A stretch of 64,000 nucleotides of DNA from Methylumidiphilus sp963753955 (GCA_963753955.1 CAVWEM010000022.1:88002-152001), one strand, 5' to 3'. Positions 53,952 to 63,689 are shown, counted from the first letter of the stretch. Notes: a model not told the origin generated them from the sequence alone. Made by a program: numbers and translations.

Positions 53952-55841
53952 CTATTCTTCCAAATAAGTATAAGCACTCAACCCCGCAATCAACTCGCTC
54001 TCAAACAGTTTGCGCTGGTCGGCAGGCAGTTCCGCGTCCAGCAGTTTCTTGCGGTAAGCGCGTTCCAGTTCTTCCGGTTCGATGTGGACGTAGCGCAGGG
54101 AGTCGTTCGCGCCGTCGCCGCGCATGGGTTGCACCAGCCGCCAGCCGCCTTTGACGTCCAGCTCGATGTTGACCGAATGGGTATCACCGAACAGGTTGTG
54201 CATGTCGCCCAGGATTTCTTGGTACGCACCGAGCAGGAACGCGCCGATCAAATAGCCCTCGCCCGTCGAGACTTCGTGCAGCGGCATCGTGGTTTCGATG
54301 CTTTGCCGGTCAAGATACGCATTGATTTGGCCGTCCGAGTCGCAGGTCAAATCCTGCAAAATAGCACGGCGGACGGGTTCCTCGTCCAGCCGTTGCAGCG
54401 GCATGACCGGGAAGATCTGGTCGATGGCCCAGGCGTCGGGCATGGATTGGAACACGGAGAAATTGCAGAATACCTTGTCCGCCAGCCGCTCATTGAGTTC
54501 GTCCAGCACCTCGCGATGGGCGCGCAGGCGGATGTCCAGGCGTCGCCGCACGATCTGGCAAATGGCGGCGTTTAGGCGTTCGGCTTCGGCCAGATCCTTA
54601 AGGCTCAACTTGCCGCGCACATACAAAGCCCGCGCTTCAGATAGGTCGAATTGGGCATCCAGGTACAGCGCCAGCGGAGGCTCGTTAGGGACGCGACGCA
54701 GCAACGCACACAGATCCTGTAGCGGCTTTACTTCGGAACAGGTGGGTTCGGGGATGTCTTCGGCGACCGATTCGACATTGATGATGTTGGTGATCAGCAC
54801 GGCGTGGTGGGCGCTCATCGCGCGGCCTGACTCGGTGATCAGGTTGGGGTGGGGCAGATCGTATTCCGAGCAGATTTCGCCGAAGGCGCGGACAATGCCA
54901 TGGGCGTATTCTTCGATGCTGTAATTGATCGAGCATTCGCTGTTGGAATGGGTGCCTTCGTAGTCCACGCCGAGGCCGCCGCCGACGTCGGCATAGTCGA
55001 TGGGTGCGCCCAGCTTGCGCAGTTCGGCATAATAACAGCCTGCCTCGCGCAACGCAGCCTTCACATCGTTGATGTTGGCGACTTGTGAACCCATGTGGAA
55101 ATGGATGAGCTTGAGCCAGTGCAGGCTGCCGATCTCTTCCAGTCCTTCCACAAGGCGAAGGACTTCACTGGCGCTGAGGCCAAATTTGGATTTTTCCCCG
55201 CCGCTGTTCTGCCATTTGCCTGCGCTGATTGAGGATAGACGGACGCGGACGCCCAATTGCGGCTCCACCTTCAATGCCTTGGATTCTTCGATGACCAGCC
55301 CGAGTTCGGCGGATTTTTCCACGACAATGAAGACATTCAGCCCCAGCCGGGTACCTATCAGGGCAAGGCGGATGTAAGCGCGGTCTTTGTAGCCGTTGCA
55401 GATGATAGTGCCGCCGCCCTTGGACAGAGCGAGGATGGCGAGGAGTTCGGATTTGCTGCCGGCCTCCAAGCCGACTGCCGCCTGTCCGCTGTCGAGGATG
55501 CCTTCGATGACGCCGCGCTGCTGGTTGACTTTGATCGGGTATACAGGGGTGTATTCGCCGCCATAGTCCATTTCCTGTATCGCGGCATCGAAAGCCTGAT
55601 GCAACAACTGGACGCGGTTGCGCAGGATGTCGGTGAAGCGCACCAGAACAGGCAGGGAAAGCCCTTCATGGCGGATCTTGTCGGCGACTTCATGCAGATC
55701 CACCACCCCCAGAGCCATGTCCCGGTTGGGATAGGCGACCACGTGTCCGTTCTCGTTGATGTCGAAATAGCCGTCGCCCCAATGTTCGATGGCGTAGGTT
55801 TCGCATGCCTTTTGTATGTCCCAAGCCTTGTCTGTCATCAC
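53952..55841 (-). CDS. speA: Biosynthetic arginine decarboxylase SpeA
   Basis: A 629-residue PLP enzyme converting arginine to agmatine. The PLP Lys is in VYPIKVNQQRGVIEG (near residue 100). HFHMGSQVANINDV and ADVGGGLGVDYEGT are further PLP-barrel motifs, and the C-terminal barrel domain has GEGYLIGAFLLGAYQEILG. It is intact. It is divergent from speE across 212 bases, giving a polyamine gene pair. Confidence 0.96.
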   Translation of the reverse strand: MMTDKAWDIQKACETYAIEHWGDGYFDINENGHVVAYPNRDMALGVVDLHEVADKIRHEGLSLPVLVRFTDILRNRVQLLHQAFDAAIQEMDYGGEYTPVYPIKVNQQRGVIEGILDSGQAAVGLEAGSKSELLAILALSKGGGTIICNGYKDRAYIRLALIGTRLGLNVFIVVEKSAELGLVIEESKALKVEPQLGVRVRLSSISAGKWQNSGGEKSKFGLSASEVLRLVEGLEEIGSLHWLKLIHFHMGSQVANINDVKAALREAGCYYAELRKLGAPIDYADVGGGLGVDYEGTHSNSECSINYSIEEYAHGIVRAFGEICSEYDLPHPNLITESGRAMSAHHAVLITNIINVESVAEDIPEPTCSEVKPLQDLCALLRRVPNEPPLALYLDAQFDLSEARALYVRGKLSLKDLAEAERLNAAICQIVRRRLDIRLRAHREVLDELNERLADKVFCNFSVFQSMPDAWAIDQIFPVMPLQRLDEEPVRRAILQDLTCDSDGQINAYLDRQSIETTMPLHEVSTGEGYLIGAFLLGAYQEILGDMHNLFGDTHSVNIELDVKGGWRLVQPMRGDGANDSLRYVHIEPEELERAYRKKLLDAELPADQRKLFESELIAGLSAYTYLEE

Positions 55842-56053
55842 TCAATATGCCTTGCTGGTCTGAAAATCTCCCGTTCGGGAGATGCTGAAAACTCGACTGC
55901 AACAGTAAGCGTTGCTATTCTGTTTGCCGTTTCATCATCCGCTGAAGCCATGCGCCGATCCTTTGCCGGTGAATGCTTTGGGCGGACGGGATGAAGATTG
56001 AAACAATTATGTGGAATATTGTCCGATTTTTCCAATGACAGGATTTTTGAAAC

Positions 56054-56902
56054 ATGCTGAATGAGAACAACTGGTTCACCGAGGTCTATCCCAAGCACGG
56101 CAGCGCCTTGAGCATCGAAGTCAAGGCCAAGCTCCACGAGGAGCAGACGCCCTTCCAAAAAATCGAAATTTATGACACCGCCTGGCTAGGCAAGCTGATG
56201 GTCATCGACGGCTGCACCATGGTCAGCACCCGCGACAATTTCCTCTACCATGAGATGATGACCCATCCGGTGCTTTACACCCATCCGAATCCGAAGACGG
56301 TCTGGATTATCGGTGGCGGCGATTGCGGGAGCCTTAAGGAGGTTCTGAAGCATCCGGAAGTGGAAAGTGCTGTGCAGATCGAGATCGACAAGGGGGTGAC
56401 GCGCCTAGCGGAGCAATATTTCCCGGAATTATGCTCTTCCAACAACGACCCACGGGCGAAATTATTGTTCATCGACGGCATCCAGTGGGTTAAGGACGCG
56501 CCTGATGCGTCGGTGGACATCATCATCGTCGATAGCACCGATCCGGTCGGTCCGGCGGAGGGGCTATTCAACGAGTCGTTCTACCGGCAATGCCTGCGCT
56601 GCCTGCGTCCCGACGGCATCCTGGCGCAACAAAGCGAGTCACCGCTGTTCCATCTGGATTTGATCGAATCCATGCGCAACACGATGAAGGCGGCGGGCTT
56701 TACCCACACCCGCACCCTGTTCTTCCCACAATTCATCTACCCTTCCGGCTGGTGGAGCGGCACTCTGGCAGGGAAAGGCGATTTGGCCCCTTTCCGCAAG
56801 GACGACGCCCGCAACAGGCCATTTGACACCCGCTATTATAATGCGGAAATCCACCGGGCGGCGTTCGTCGAACCGGAGTTTTTCCGCAAGGCTTTGGGCT
56901 GA
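56054..56902 (+). CDS. speE: Spermidine synthase SpeE
   Basis: A 282-residue aminopropyltransferase that makes spermidine from putrescine and decarboxylated SAM. The signature VWIIGGGDCGSLKEVLKH, YDTAWLGKLMVIDG, and IIIVDSTDPVGPAEGLF with the catalytic Asp are all present. GACAGGA precedes ATG 56054. No speB (agmatinase) is seen next to it, so the agmatine-to-putrescine step is encoded elsewhere. Confidence 0.95.
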   Translation: MLNENNWFTEVYPKHGSALSIEVKAKLHEEQTPFQKIEIYDTAWLGKLMVIDGCTMVSTRDNFLYHEMMTHPVLYTHPNPKTVWIIGGGDCGSLKEVLKHPEVESAVQIEIDKGVTRLAEQYFPELCSSNNDPRAKLLFIDGIQWVKDAPDASVDIIIVDSTDPVGPAEGLFNESFYRQCLRCLRPDGILAQQSESPLFHLDLIESMRNTMKAAGFTHTRTLFFPQFIYPSGWWSGTLAGKGDLAPFRKDDARNRPFDTRYYNAEIHRAAFVEPEFFRKALG

Positions 56903-56906
56903 GGGA

Positions 56907-56937
56907 CAGATAACATCCCTGACAGGGATGTTATCTG
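56907..56937. terminator. Hairpin between convergent speE and cytochrome c genes
   Basis: CAGATAACATCCCT (56907-56920) and AGGGATGTTATCTG (56924-56937) form the same 14-bp stem as the terminator at 48686, here with a GAC loop and no T-run. It may be a bidirectional transcript end or a member of a dispersed repeat. Confidence 0.6.
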
Positions 56938-56967
56938 TGAAACTGTGGATGGACGCGAAGGCTGGCT

Positions 56968-57285
56968 TTATTCGCAAGCCTTGAGGCTGGCGAAATAGGC
57001 CGCCAAGTTGTCAATATCCTCGTCTTTCAGGTTGGCCGCCATCGGCGACATCATCGGGTTGACGCGGGTCTTGCCTCTGAAAGCCTTCATCTGTGCGACC
57101 AGATAGTCCGCCTTCTGGCCCGCCAGATTGGGGAACATGCCCGTCGGGCTGATGCCCTTGGCGCCATGGCAACCGGCGCAAACGCTAGTGGCGGTGGACT
57201 TGGCGGCTTCCGGGTTGGCCGCCAGGGCGAGGTTGCAGGCCAGAAGTCCCGCCACCCATGAAAAGCCAGTGATTTTCCCAAACAT
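56968..57285 (-). CDS. Cytochrome c (c553/c4-like, single haem)
   Basis: A 105-residue exported haem protein. A signal peptide ends near LACNLALA-ANPE, the haem-binding motif is CAGCH (VCAGCHGAKGISPTG), and the axial Met is in NPMMSPMAANL. The closing helix LAAYFASLKAC is typical. It is divergent from the MarR-like gene across 143 bases. It probably shuttles electrons in the periplasm. Confidence 0.9.
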   Translation of the reverse strand: MFGKITGFSWVAGLLACNLALAANPEAAKSTATSVCAGCHGAKGISPTGMFPNLAGQKADYLVAQMKAFRGKTRVNPMMSPMAANLKDEDIDNLAAYFASLKACE

Positions 57286-57428
57286 GTCTGCTTCTCCTCT
57301 GTCGATTGTTTTTTTGATTGTTCTGGTTGGCTTGCTGACGTTTTCTTAAGACGACGCGCCGATTTTGACGCGGATTGGCAGGGCAGGGTTCCCTTGTCAA
57401 GGTTATTTTGATCCGATACCATGTTTTC

Positions 57429-58001
57429 ATGAAGACGGAAAAAATCTACGGACATCTGGAGCGCATCGCCAATCTGCTGCGGGCCGACACCCGCAAAGCA
57501 GGGGCGAGCAAAGGCTTGCAACCCGTGCAGATGGAGGCTTTGCATTATTTGGGCAATTGCAATCGCTACAGCAACTCGCGGGCGGCGGTCGCCGACTACC
57601 TCGGCCTGACCAAAGGCACTGTGTCGCAGACGCTAGGGGTGCTGGAAAACGCCGGATTCATCGAAAAGCGCCCGGATGCCAAGGACAAACGGGTGGTGCA
57701 TCTTAACGTGACCGAACTGGGCGATGCGCTGCTGGCCGAGGCGATTCCGCCAAAGACGTTGCGAACGGCAATGGATCTGGCCACGGAAGCCGACCAGGAT
57801 CTCATCCTGAATGCGCTAGGGCGGATCTTGCAGACTTTGCAGCAGGCCAACCAGCGCAGAATCTTCGGCGTATGCAAGACTTGCCGACATCACCGGCTGG
57901 AAGCCAATGACAGCCATCGTTGCGGCCTGACCGGGGAAATTTTGCAGATCGAAGAGGGCGAAAAGATTTGCCGGGAACATGGATCTAATAACGGCAGTTG
58001 A
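57429..58001 (+). CDS. MarR-like winged-helix regulator with C-terminal Cys cluster
   Basis: A 190-residue protein with a MarR-type winged helix (AVADYLGLTKGTVSQTLGVLE, then GFIEKRPDAKDKRVVHLN, the wing). The last 45 residues contain CKTCRHHRLEANDSHRC and later ICREH, four Cys and several His that could bind zinc or an Fe-S cluster. Such an addition suggests metal or redox sensing. It is divergent from the cytochrome c gene, a possible target. ATG 57429 has no strong ribosome-binding site. Confidence 0.78.
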   Translation: MKTEKIYGHLERIANLLRADTRKAGASKGLQPVQMEALHYLGNCNRYSNSRAAVADYLGLTKGTVSQTLGVLENAGFIEKRPDAKDKRVVHLNVTELGDALLAEAIPPKTLRTAMDLATEADQDLILNALGRILQTLQQANQRRIFGVCKTCRHHRLEANDSHRCGLTGEILQIEEGEKICREHGSNNGS

Positions 58002-58099
58002 GATGCCCCAAATCCCACCCAATGGGCGAACGCATCCGGCGACGCTCCACGACGCGGGGCGCATGTTGACCAATCTTAATTCTGTCTCAGCGAGGCGGG

Positions 58100-58323
<224 letters not shown>

Positions 58324-58330
<7 letters not shown>

Positions 58331-58892
58331 GCCCTGAATTCTCTGACACCGACCAGCACCCGTTCCCGCTTTTTGGCATGGCTGCATTCGTCCAGCCCGT
58401 CCAGCAGGATCATCGCGCCGATCTGCCGGGCGATGCGCTGCACATAGTCCATGGTTTTGTTCGACAAGCCATAGCCGTCGTCCAAGTCCTTGGCGATGAA
58501 GGCCCATAACTCCCCGGCCCGTACCGATTGGTTCCCCGCCGGAAGTTGCTCGGCGAAACGGCGCAGAATGACCCGAATGGGTAAGAGCGGGCCATGCGGC
58601 CAATCTTCACCCACAGCGTCCAGCGCGTTTTCCTGGCCCTGCCATGTCTGGGCCATTGCCAGCAACACGCTGGCCCCAAAGGTGCTTTTGCCGCTGCCGG
58701 GCTTGCCTAATGATTGAGGGTCTGGATGAAATCCCGACCTATGAAATGCCCGCCCCGGACACGCACCGATTTTCCCACCACCGCGCCACCGCCGCTGTCG
58801 CTGCGGGTTGCCCCGGCCTGCTTGGCTTTCAGCGCGGCCAGATGCCGTTCCAAAGCTTCAATATCGTTCAGGTCGATAGGTGATTGATCCAT
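58324..58892 (-). pseudogene. NACHT-type STAND NTPase, truncated and frameshifted
   Basis: On the minus strand the N-terminal part starts MDQSPIDLNDIEALERHLAA and carries the Gly/Val-rich GGAVVGKSVRVRGGHFIGRD typical before STAND NTPase domains. After a frameshift near 58705 a Walker A, LGKPGSGKSTFGASV, follows, and a Walker B, AMILLDGLDECS, near 58410. The gene stops at 58324 just after REFRAG, so sensor and effector regions beyond the NACHT core are gone. NACHT NTPases are known antiphage and conflict-system proteins. Confidence 0.75.
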
Positions 58893-59075
58893 GGTGTTCC
58901 TGATTTCTGTTTGAGGATTCCGGTTTCAACTGTGAGAGCCGCGCCTCGCGGCGATTTTATTCGTTCCCAAGCTCCCGTTTGGGAATGCGGTGTTGGAAGC
59001 CCTGCTTCACGGCTAGGTTCGGGAAACCAGAGTCACTGCCGAGGAAGTGCAGGTGGCCCGCGACGACTTGCGGAA

Positions 59076-59352
59076 ATGGTGAAACGGCTCGTTGTCGATA
59101 CAAGCGTGGCGATCAAATGGCTGATTCCACAACCGATAACCGCAGGGAGGAAAATTCGACGGTTTACGGCACTGCCATCAAGCTTTCCATCCGTCTCAAT
59201 CATCACCTCTTTGATACGCCCTACCACGCCACAGCACTGCATATGCCCGAGGCCATCATGTTACCGCCGACCGGCGTCATTATGACAAGGCCAAAGATTT
59301 AGGCCAGATTGCTTTTCTCGCCGAATTCGACCTAAGCTTATCAAGATGCTAG
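59076..59352 (+). pseudogene. PIN-domain toxin remnant (VapC-like)
   Basis: The N-terminus MVKRLVVDTSVAIKWLIP is the start of a PIN-domain protein. The middle is mostly gone, and the C-terminal pieces LFDTPYHATALHMPEAIML and DRRHYDKAKDLGQIAFLAEF follow in two frames. The internal deletion and a frameshift near 59263 make it non-functional. Confidence 0.75.
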
Positions 59353-59359
59353 AGTATTG

Positions 59360-59589
59360 CTACTTGGCAAGCTCTCGATGAAGTTCATCGTACCCGCCGA
59401 GGCTTTGCGTGAAGGCGTCCATGACGTGGCAGCGTGGCAAGCCCTTTCTTTGCGCTCAATGTAGTCCCGCAAGGCTTCATCAAACACGGCCTGGAACTGC
59501 CGACTCTCGGACTCGGCAATTTTCCGAATTGTCGCAAGGACTTCCAGCGCGGCTTGGGATGAGAATTTTTCGCGGACAGCGGCGACCAT
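59360..59589 (-). pseudogene. Short RHH-like antitoxin, frameshifted
   Basis: The minus strand starts MVAAVREKFSSQAALEVL and continues FQAVFDEALRDYIERKER. After a shift near 59436 it reads HVMDAFTQSLGGYDELHREL and ends at TAG 59360-59362. The pattern suggests a small antitoxin. Its toxin partner is not present, and it faces the PIN remnant tail to tail. Confidence 0.6.
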
Positions 59590-59602
59590 ACTTGAAAACC
59601 AT

Positions 59603-59630
59603 TGGTGGGCAACACAAAGGCGTTGCCCAC
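59603..59630. repeat. Short dispersed hairpin
   Basis: GGTGGGCAAC (59603-59612) and GTTGCCCACC (59621-59630) form a perfect 10-bp stem. This GTGGGCA...TGCCCAC type is a widespread bacterial intergenic repeat. Confidence 0.6.
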
Positions 59631-59666
59631 CCTACGTCTCAACCTCGCTATGAGGATATACCCCCC

Positions 59667-59912
59667 ATGAAAAGCTACACGGCAATTGTCGAACGTTGTT
59701 ATGACACAGGATTATATGTAGGTTTTATTCCTGGATTCCAGGGCGCACACACCCAAGCCGAAACCTTGGATGAGCTAAATCTAAACCTTCGGGAAGTCGT
59801 CGAAATGCTGCTTGAGGATGGGGAGCCAACGCTGGAATCCGAATTCATCGGCACTCAAAATATCATCGTTGCGCAGAATCATGAGACACTTGCCAATTCT
59901 CAAGCCTCGTGA
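59667..59912 (+). CDS. hicB: HicB-family antitoxin
   Basis: An 81-residue HicB-type protein. The partial RNase-H-like fold is seen in YTAIVERCYDTGLYVGFIPG, GAHTQAETLDELNLNLREVV, and EMLLEDG. GAGGATAT precedes ATG 59667. It overlaps hicA by 32 bases with antitoxin first, an accepted order for this module. Confidence 0.88.
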   Translation: MKSYTAIVERCYDTGLYVGFIPGFQGAHTQAETLDELNLNLREVVEMLLEDGEPTLESEFIGTQNIIVAQNHETLANSQAS

Positions 59913-60108
59913 GGTTGTCGCCTTACTAGAAGCTTTAGGATTTTCCGAAGTTCGGCAACGCGGCTCGCACAAGCAATTCCGTCATCCTGATGGCCGATGC
60001 ACCACAGTACCATTCCACGCAGGACGCGATATGTCGCCTATTTTGCTTCGGCAAATTGCAAAAGATATTCGATTGACGATTGAGGAATTTGTTAATCTCA
60101 AACACTAA
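59881..60108 (+). CDS. hicA: HicA-family mRNA interferase toxin
   Basis: A 75-residue double-stranded-RNA-binding-fold toxin. LKPREVVALLEALGFSEVRQ, then the active His in RGSHKQFRHPDG, and ends LLRQIAKDIRLTIEEF. It is intact and paired with hicB, the only clearly complete two-gene toxin-antitoxin module in the 58-60 kb region. Confidence 0.92.
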   Translation: MRHLPILKPREVVALLEALGFSEVRQRGSHKQFRHPDGRCTTVPFHAGRDMSPILLRQIAKDIRLTIEEFVNLKH

Positions 60109-60312
60109 TAAACTAGTTTGCAGCAAGCGTAACCCGGATGGAGCTTCTCAGACAAACTAGCAGGAAAGCCGGTTTGCACACGATGCGCCCGAAGGGTGAG
60201 GCATAGGGATATGCCTCATGTATCCGGGATGATCGGAGCCAAAGAAACCCCGCATTACGCTACGCTTCATGCGGTCTACAATTCAGCTCCATCATGCGAC
60301 AGAAATACCTTT

Positions 60313-61211
60313 ATGACCCAGCCAAATGACCTTTTGCCTTCAGATCATTCAAGCATCTGCGGACTTCCGCACCAGCCCTCTCCTTCCAACGGGGGCTTTA
60401 GTCTTTTAGGGAAGCGCTGGACGGCCTGCGGGCAATACCCGGTGGAACGTTGGCGCGGCGAAACCCGGCAAAGCTTGGACGACCATGTCATCGAAGAAGC
60501 CCCGGTCGGCTTGTTTATAATAACCAGCCCCATGTGGTCATGCTGGCGACGCCGCAGGATTTGGACGACTTCGCGCTAGGCTTCAGCCTGACCGAAGGCA
60601 TCATCCAAAGCCCGGATGAACTGGTTTTCGTTGAGGAATACCACCGCGAGGAAGGCATCGAACTGTGGTTGCGCATTCCGCCGGAACGTTTCGACACACT
60701 CAGCGACAAGGAGCGCAACCTGACCGGACGCACAGGTTGCGGCCTATGCGGCGCGGCCACGTTGAAACAAGCCGTGCGCCACCCTGCTCCGGTGGGCCAT
60801 GGGCCTATAATATCGGTGGGCTGCCTAAGACAAGCCTTGACCGAACTCGATAATTACCAAACGCTAAATAATCTGACGGGCGCAGTCCATGGCGCGGCGT
60901 GGGTCGATGGGACAGCCGGGATTGAGTGGGTGAGGGAAGACGTGGGCAGACATAATGCCCTGGACAAGCTCATCGGCGCGATGGTCAAGGCCGAAACGAA
61001 TCCGGGCCAAGGCTTCGTGATCGTCACCAGTCGCGCCAGTTTTGAAATGGTGCAAAAATGTGCCACTGTCGGCGTCAGCTTCATGGCCGCGATTTCCGCG
61101 CCCACCGGCCTCGCCATCCGGCTGGCCGAAGAGACCGGGCTTACCCTGCTGGGTTTTGCCCGGGGAGAGCGTCACACCGTTTATGCGAACCCGCAAAGAT
61201 TAATCCAGTAG
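60313..61211 (+). CDS. fdhD: Formate dehydrogenase accessory sulfurtransferase FdhD, one frameshift
   Basis: FdhD passes sulfur from IscS to the molybdenum cofactor of formate dehydrogenase. The N-terminal part (from ATG 60313: TACGQYPVERWRGETRQ, VIEEAPV) and the main part (LVYNNQPHVVMLATPQDLDD onward) are in different frames, joined near 60512 where one base is missing. The catalytic Cys pair is in GRTGCGLCGAATL, and GAVHGAAWVD and REDVGRHNALDKLIG are conserved. Its stop codon is the start of a dispersed repeat. Confidence 0.88.
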
Positions 61212-61226
61212 GGTGGCCTTCAGGCC
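61209..61226. repeat. Second copy of the TAGGGTGGCCTTC repeat
   Basis: TAGGGTGGCCTTC (61209-61221) equals the left arm of the inverted repeat at 648 and again begins on a TAG stop codon, here that of fdhD. A local palindrome GGCCT-TC-AGGCC follows. Confidence 0.55.
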
Positions 61227-61260
61227 GCTTAAAAACCCATTGAAAGAGACTTTTCCAACC

Positions 61261-61476
61261 ATGCACAGCGAAAACTTGGTCAAAATGGCCAACGACATCA
61301 GCGCCTTCTTCGCCAGCGATCCCGACCACACCGCCGCCGTCAAGGGCATGGTCGATCACCTGACCAAATTTTGGGATCCTAGCATGCGCAAGACGATCAT
61401 CGCCCACTACCGCGCAGGTGGCGAAGGACTAAGCGAGCTATCAAAAAACGCCGTCAAGCAATTGGCTGCTTCCTGA
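61261..61476 (+). CDS. fdsD: Formate dehydrogenase delta subunit FdsD, copy 1
   Basis: A 71-residue FdsD-type protein: LVKMANDISAFFASDP, AVKGMVDHLTKFWDPSMRK, and GEGLSELSKNAVKQLA. FdsD is needed for maturation or activity of NAD-dependent molybdenum formate dehydrogenase FdsABG. The catalytic genes are not in this window. It follows fdhD by 49 bases and precedes a near-identical paralogue. Confidence 0.9.
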   Translation: MHSENLVKMANDISAFFASDPDHTAAVKGMVDHLTKFWDPSMRKTIIAHYRAGGEGLSELSKNAVKQLAAS

Positions 61477-61507
61477 ACACTTTAACAAGAGAGCGATCCT
61501 TACGGCC

Positions 61508-61753
61508 ATGCATAGCGATAACCTGGTCAAAATGGCCAACGACATCAGCCACTTTTTCCAAAGCGACCCCGACCATGCCAGCGCCGTGGGCGGCATGGTC
61601 GATCACCTGCGCAGATTCTGGGATCCGCGCATGCGCAAGGCCATCATTCTTTATTGCCGCGAAGGCGGCGAAGGGCTGACCGATTTGGCGAAAGAAGCCA
61701 TCAAGAAACTGGCCGCAGACCACGACTCTCTGGCGGGGGTGGGGGACGGCTAG
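61508..61753 (+). CDS. fdsD: Formate dehydrogenase delta subunit FdsD, copy 2
   Basis: An 81-residue paralogue of the preceding gene, with the shared framework MHSDNLVKMANDIS, GGMVDHLRRFWDPRMRK and GEGLTDLAKEAIKKLA, and a longer C-terminus. The two copies differ at many codons, so the duplication is not recent. Both keep the FWDP-MRK core. It lies 31 bases after copy 1. Confidence 0.88.
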   Translation: MHSDNLVKMANDISHFFQSDPDHASAVGGMVDHLRRFWDPRMRKAIILYCREGGEGLTDLAKEAIKKLAADHDSLAGVGDG

Positions 61754-61778
61754 GCGCTTTGCATCAGGAGTCCACACC

Positions 61779-62803
61779 ATGTCTCGATTGACCTTGCTCC
61801 GCCCCGACGACTGGCACTTGCATCTGCGCGACGCCGCGGCGATGACCAGCGTCGTGGCCCACAGCGCCCGCCAGTTCGCCCGCGCCATCGTGATGCCGAA
61901 CCTGAAGCCGCCCATCACCACCGTGGACGCTGCCCTCGCCTACCGCGAGCGCATCCTGCAAGCCTTGCCGGAAGAAGCGGATTTCGAACCGCTGATGACG
62001 CTTTACCTGACCGAAGCCACTTCAGTGGCCGAAGTCGAAAAAGCCGCATCCGACCCACATATCCATGCCTTCAAGCTGTATCCCGCCGGGGCGACGACGA
62101 ATTCCGACGCGGGCGTGGGCAGTCTGGAGCGGATTTATCCCGTGTTGGAGGCGATGCAAAAACCGACATGCCCCTGCTGGTACATGGCGAAGTGGTGGAT
62201 CCCGGCATCGACATCTTCGACCGCGAGCAGGTATTCATCGAGCGGGATGGTGCCTATCACGCAGTGCTTTGCTGGTTTGCGGGTGGTGCTGGAACATGTG
62301 ACGACCGCCGACGCGGTGCGGTTTGTGCGCGAATCCGGGCCAAATGTCGCGGCAACGCTGACCGCCCACCATCTGCTGTATAACCGTAACGCGCTGCTGG
62401 TCGGGGGCATCCGCCCGCATTTTTATTGCCTGCCGGTGCAGAAACGGGAAAGCCACCGGCAAGCCTTGGTGGAGGCGGCGACCGGCGGGAAGCGAAGTTT
62501 TTCCTAGGCACCGACAGCGCCCCCCACCCGCAAAACCAGAAAGAATCCGCTTGTGGTTGCGCCGGATGTTACACGGCTTACGCCGCCATCGAGCTTTACG
62601 CGAAGCCTTCGAGGCCGTCGGCAAGCTGGAGAATTTGGAGAAGTTCGCCAGCCACAACGGCCCGGATTTCTACCGGCTGCCTAGGAACAAAGGCGTCGTC
62701 ACGCTAAAAAACCCGATGGGAGGTTCCCTCGGTGCTCCCATTTGGCGAGGAACAACTGGTGCCGCTGAGGGCAGGGGAAATGATCGGCTGGAAATTGCTG
62801 TAA
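61779..62803 (+). CDS. pyrC: Dihydroorotase PyrC, about five frameshifts
   Basis: This is the zinc amidohydrolase of pyrimidine synthesis. The metal-binding DDWHLHLRD is at the N-terminus, MPNLKPPITTV and HAFKLYPAGATTNSDAG (the carboxylated-Lys region) follow, then LVHGEVVDP, VVLEHVTTADAVRF, LGTDSAPH and, after the last shift, the end GEMIGWKLL. The frame changes near 62160, 62243, 62495, 62602 and 62715. Every segment of the protein is present with good codon use, so these are more likely sequence errors than decay of an essential gene. Confidence 0.87.
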
Positions 62804-62852
62804 ACCGCCGTTTGCCTAGCCTTAAACCACCAAACAAACGGCTGCTTTCCAT

Positions 62853-62877
62853 AAAAAACCAAAGCCCGCAATGGGCT
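62853..62877 (-). terminator. Terminator of mlaA
   Basis: On the minus strand AGCCC (62877-62873) and GGGCT (62867-62863) form a short stem followed by TTGG and six T (62858-62853). It lies between the convergent pyrC and mlaA ends. Confidence 0.55.
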
Positions 62878-62888
62878 GGGCGTTGGAT

Positions 62889-63689
62889 TCAGGCCAAGAG
62901 GCGGGGTGAGTTAGGCTTGGCCGACTTGCCGTCCAAATGCTCCAATTCGTCCATCTGCTTCTCCAAGGCGTCGTCCTCGGAACTCGGCGGCGGATTGCCG
63001 TCATGTAGATCTTGTAATTGCGATCCTGAAAATAAGCGTTGCGGATGAACTCGTAACGGTCAACCGAAGCCTCATCCACGATCTTGCTGGCACTCAACAA
63101 GTCCGCCCGCGTGTCGATGGTTCTCAAGGTTCCAGTGCCGTACGCATAGGCTGCCGGATTGATCCAGTATATGGGATTGGTGGCACCGTCCCCCGCCAAG
63201 CCGACGACCCCACGCGGTGTGCTGGGGCCGAGCAGCGGTATCACAACATAAGGCCCGGAAGGGACTCCCCAAGCCCCCGGTCTGATCCAGATCCTCGTGG
63301 TGCTTGGGCAAGTCAAGTTTGCTCGCCACATCCACGAATCCGCCGAGACCCGTCGTGGTGTTGACGAGGAAGCGTCCAGTGTCCATGCCGGTTTGGGCGA
63401 GCTTGAACTGGAGCAGATCGTTGATCAGCACGTTGATATCGTCAATATTGCTGAAGAAATTGGTGACACCGCTATCGACGAATTCTGGAGTGACCTTTTT
63501 ATAGCCCCTGGCGACGGGCTTCATGACATAATCGTCAAGCTTGTCGTTGAAGCTCTGCACACTTCGGTTCCAACCTTCCCAAGGGTCGCGGGAATCTGCC
63601 TTTTGCGAGGTGGCGCACCCGGTGGCACCTAGGGTCAGGCCGACCAGAATGGCCGTTCTAAGCTTGAAAATGTAAGCGTTTTTCTTCAT
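62889..63689 (-). CDS. mlaA: Outer-membrane lipid-asymmetry lipoprotein MlaA (VacJ), two frameshifts
   Basis: This outer-membrane lipoprotein removes phospholipids from the outer leaflet with the MlaFEDB system. The signal peptide and lipobox LGATGCATS are at the N-terminus. RDPWEGWNRSVQSFNDKLDD, FFSNIDDINVLINDLLQ and FLVNTTTGLGGFVDVASK are typical. After a shift near 63280 it continues VPSGPYVVIPLLGPSTPRG, and after one near 63010 it ends in an acidic tail. ATG 63689 fits the signal peptide. Confidence 0.87.
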
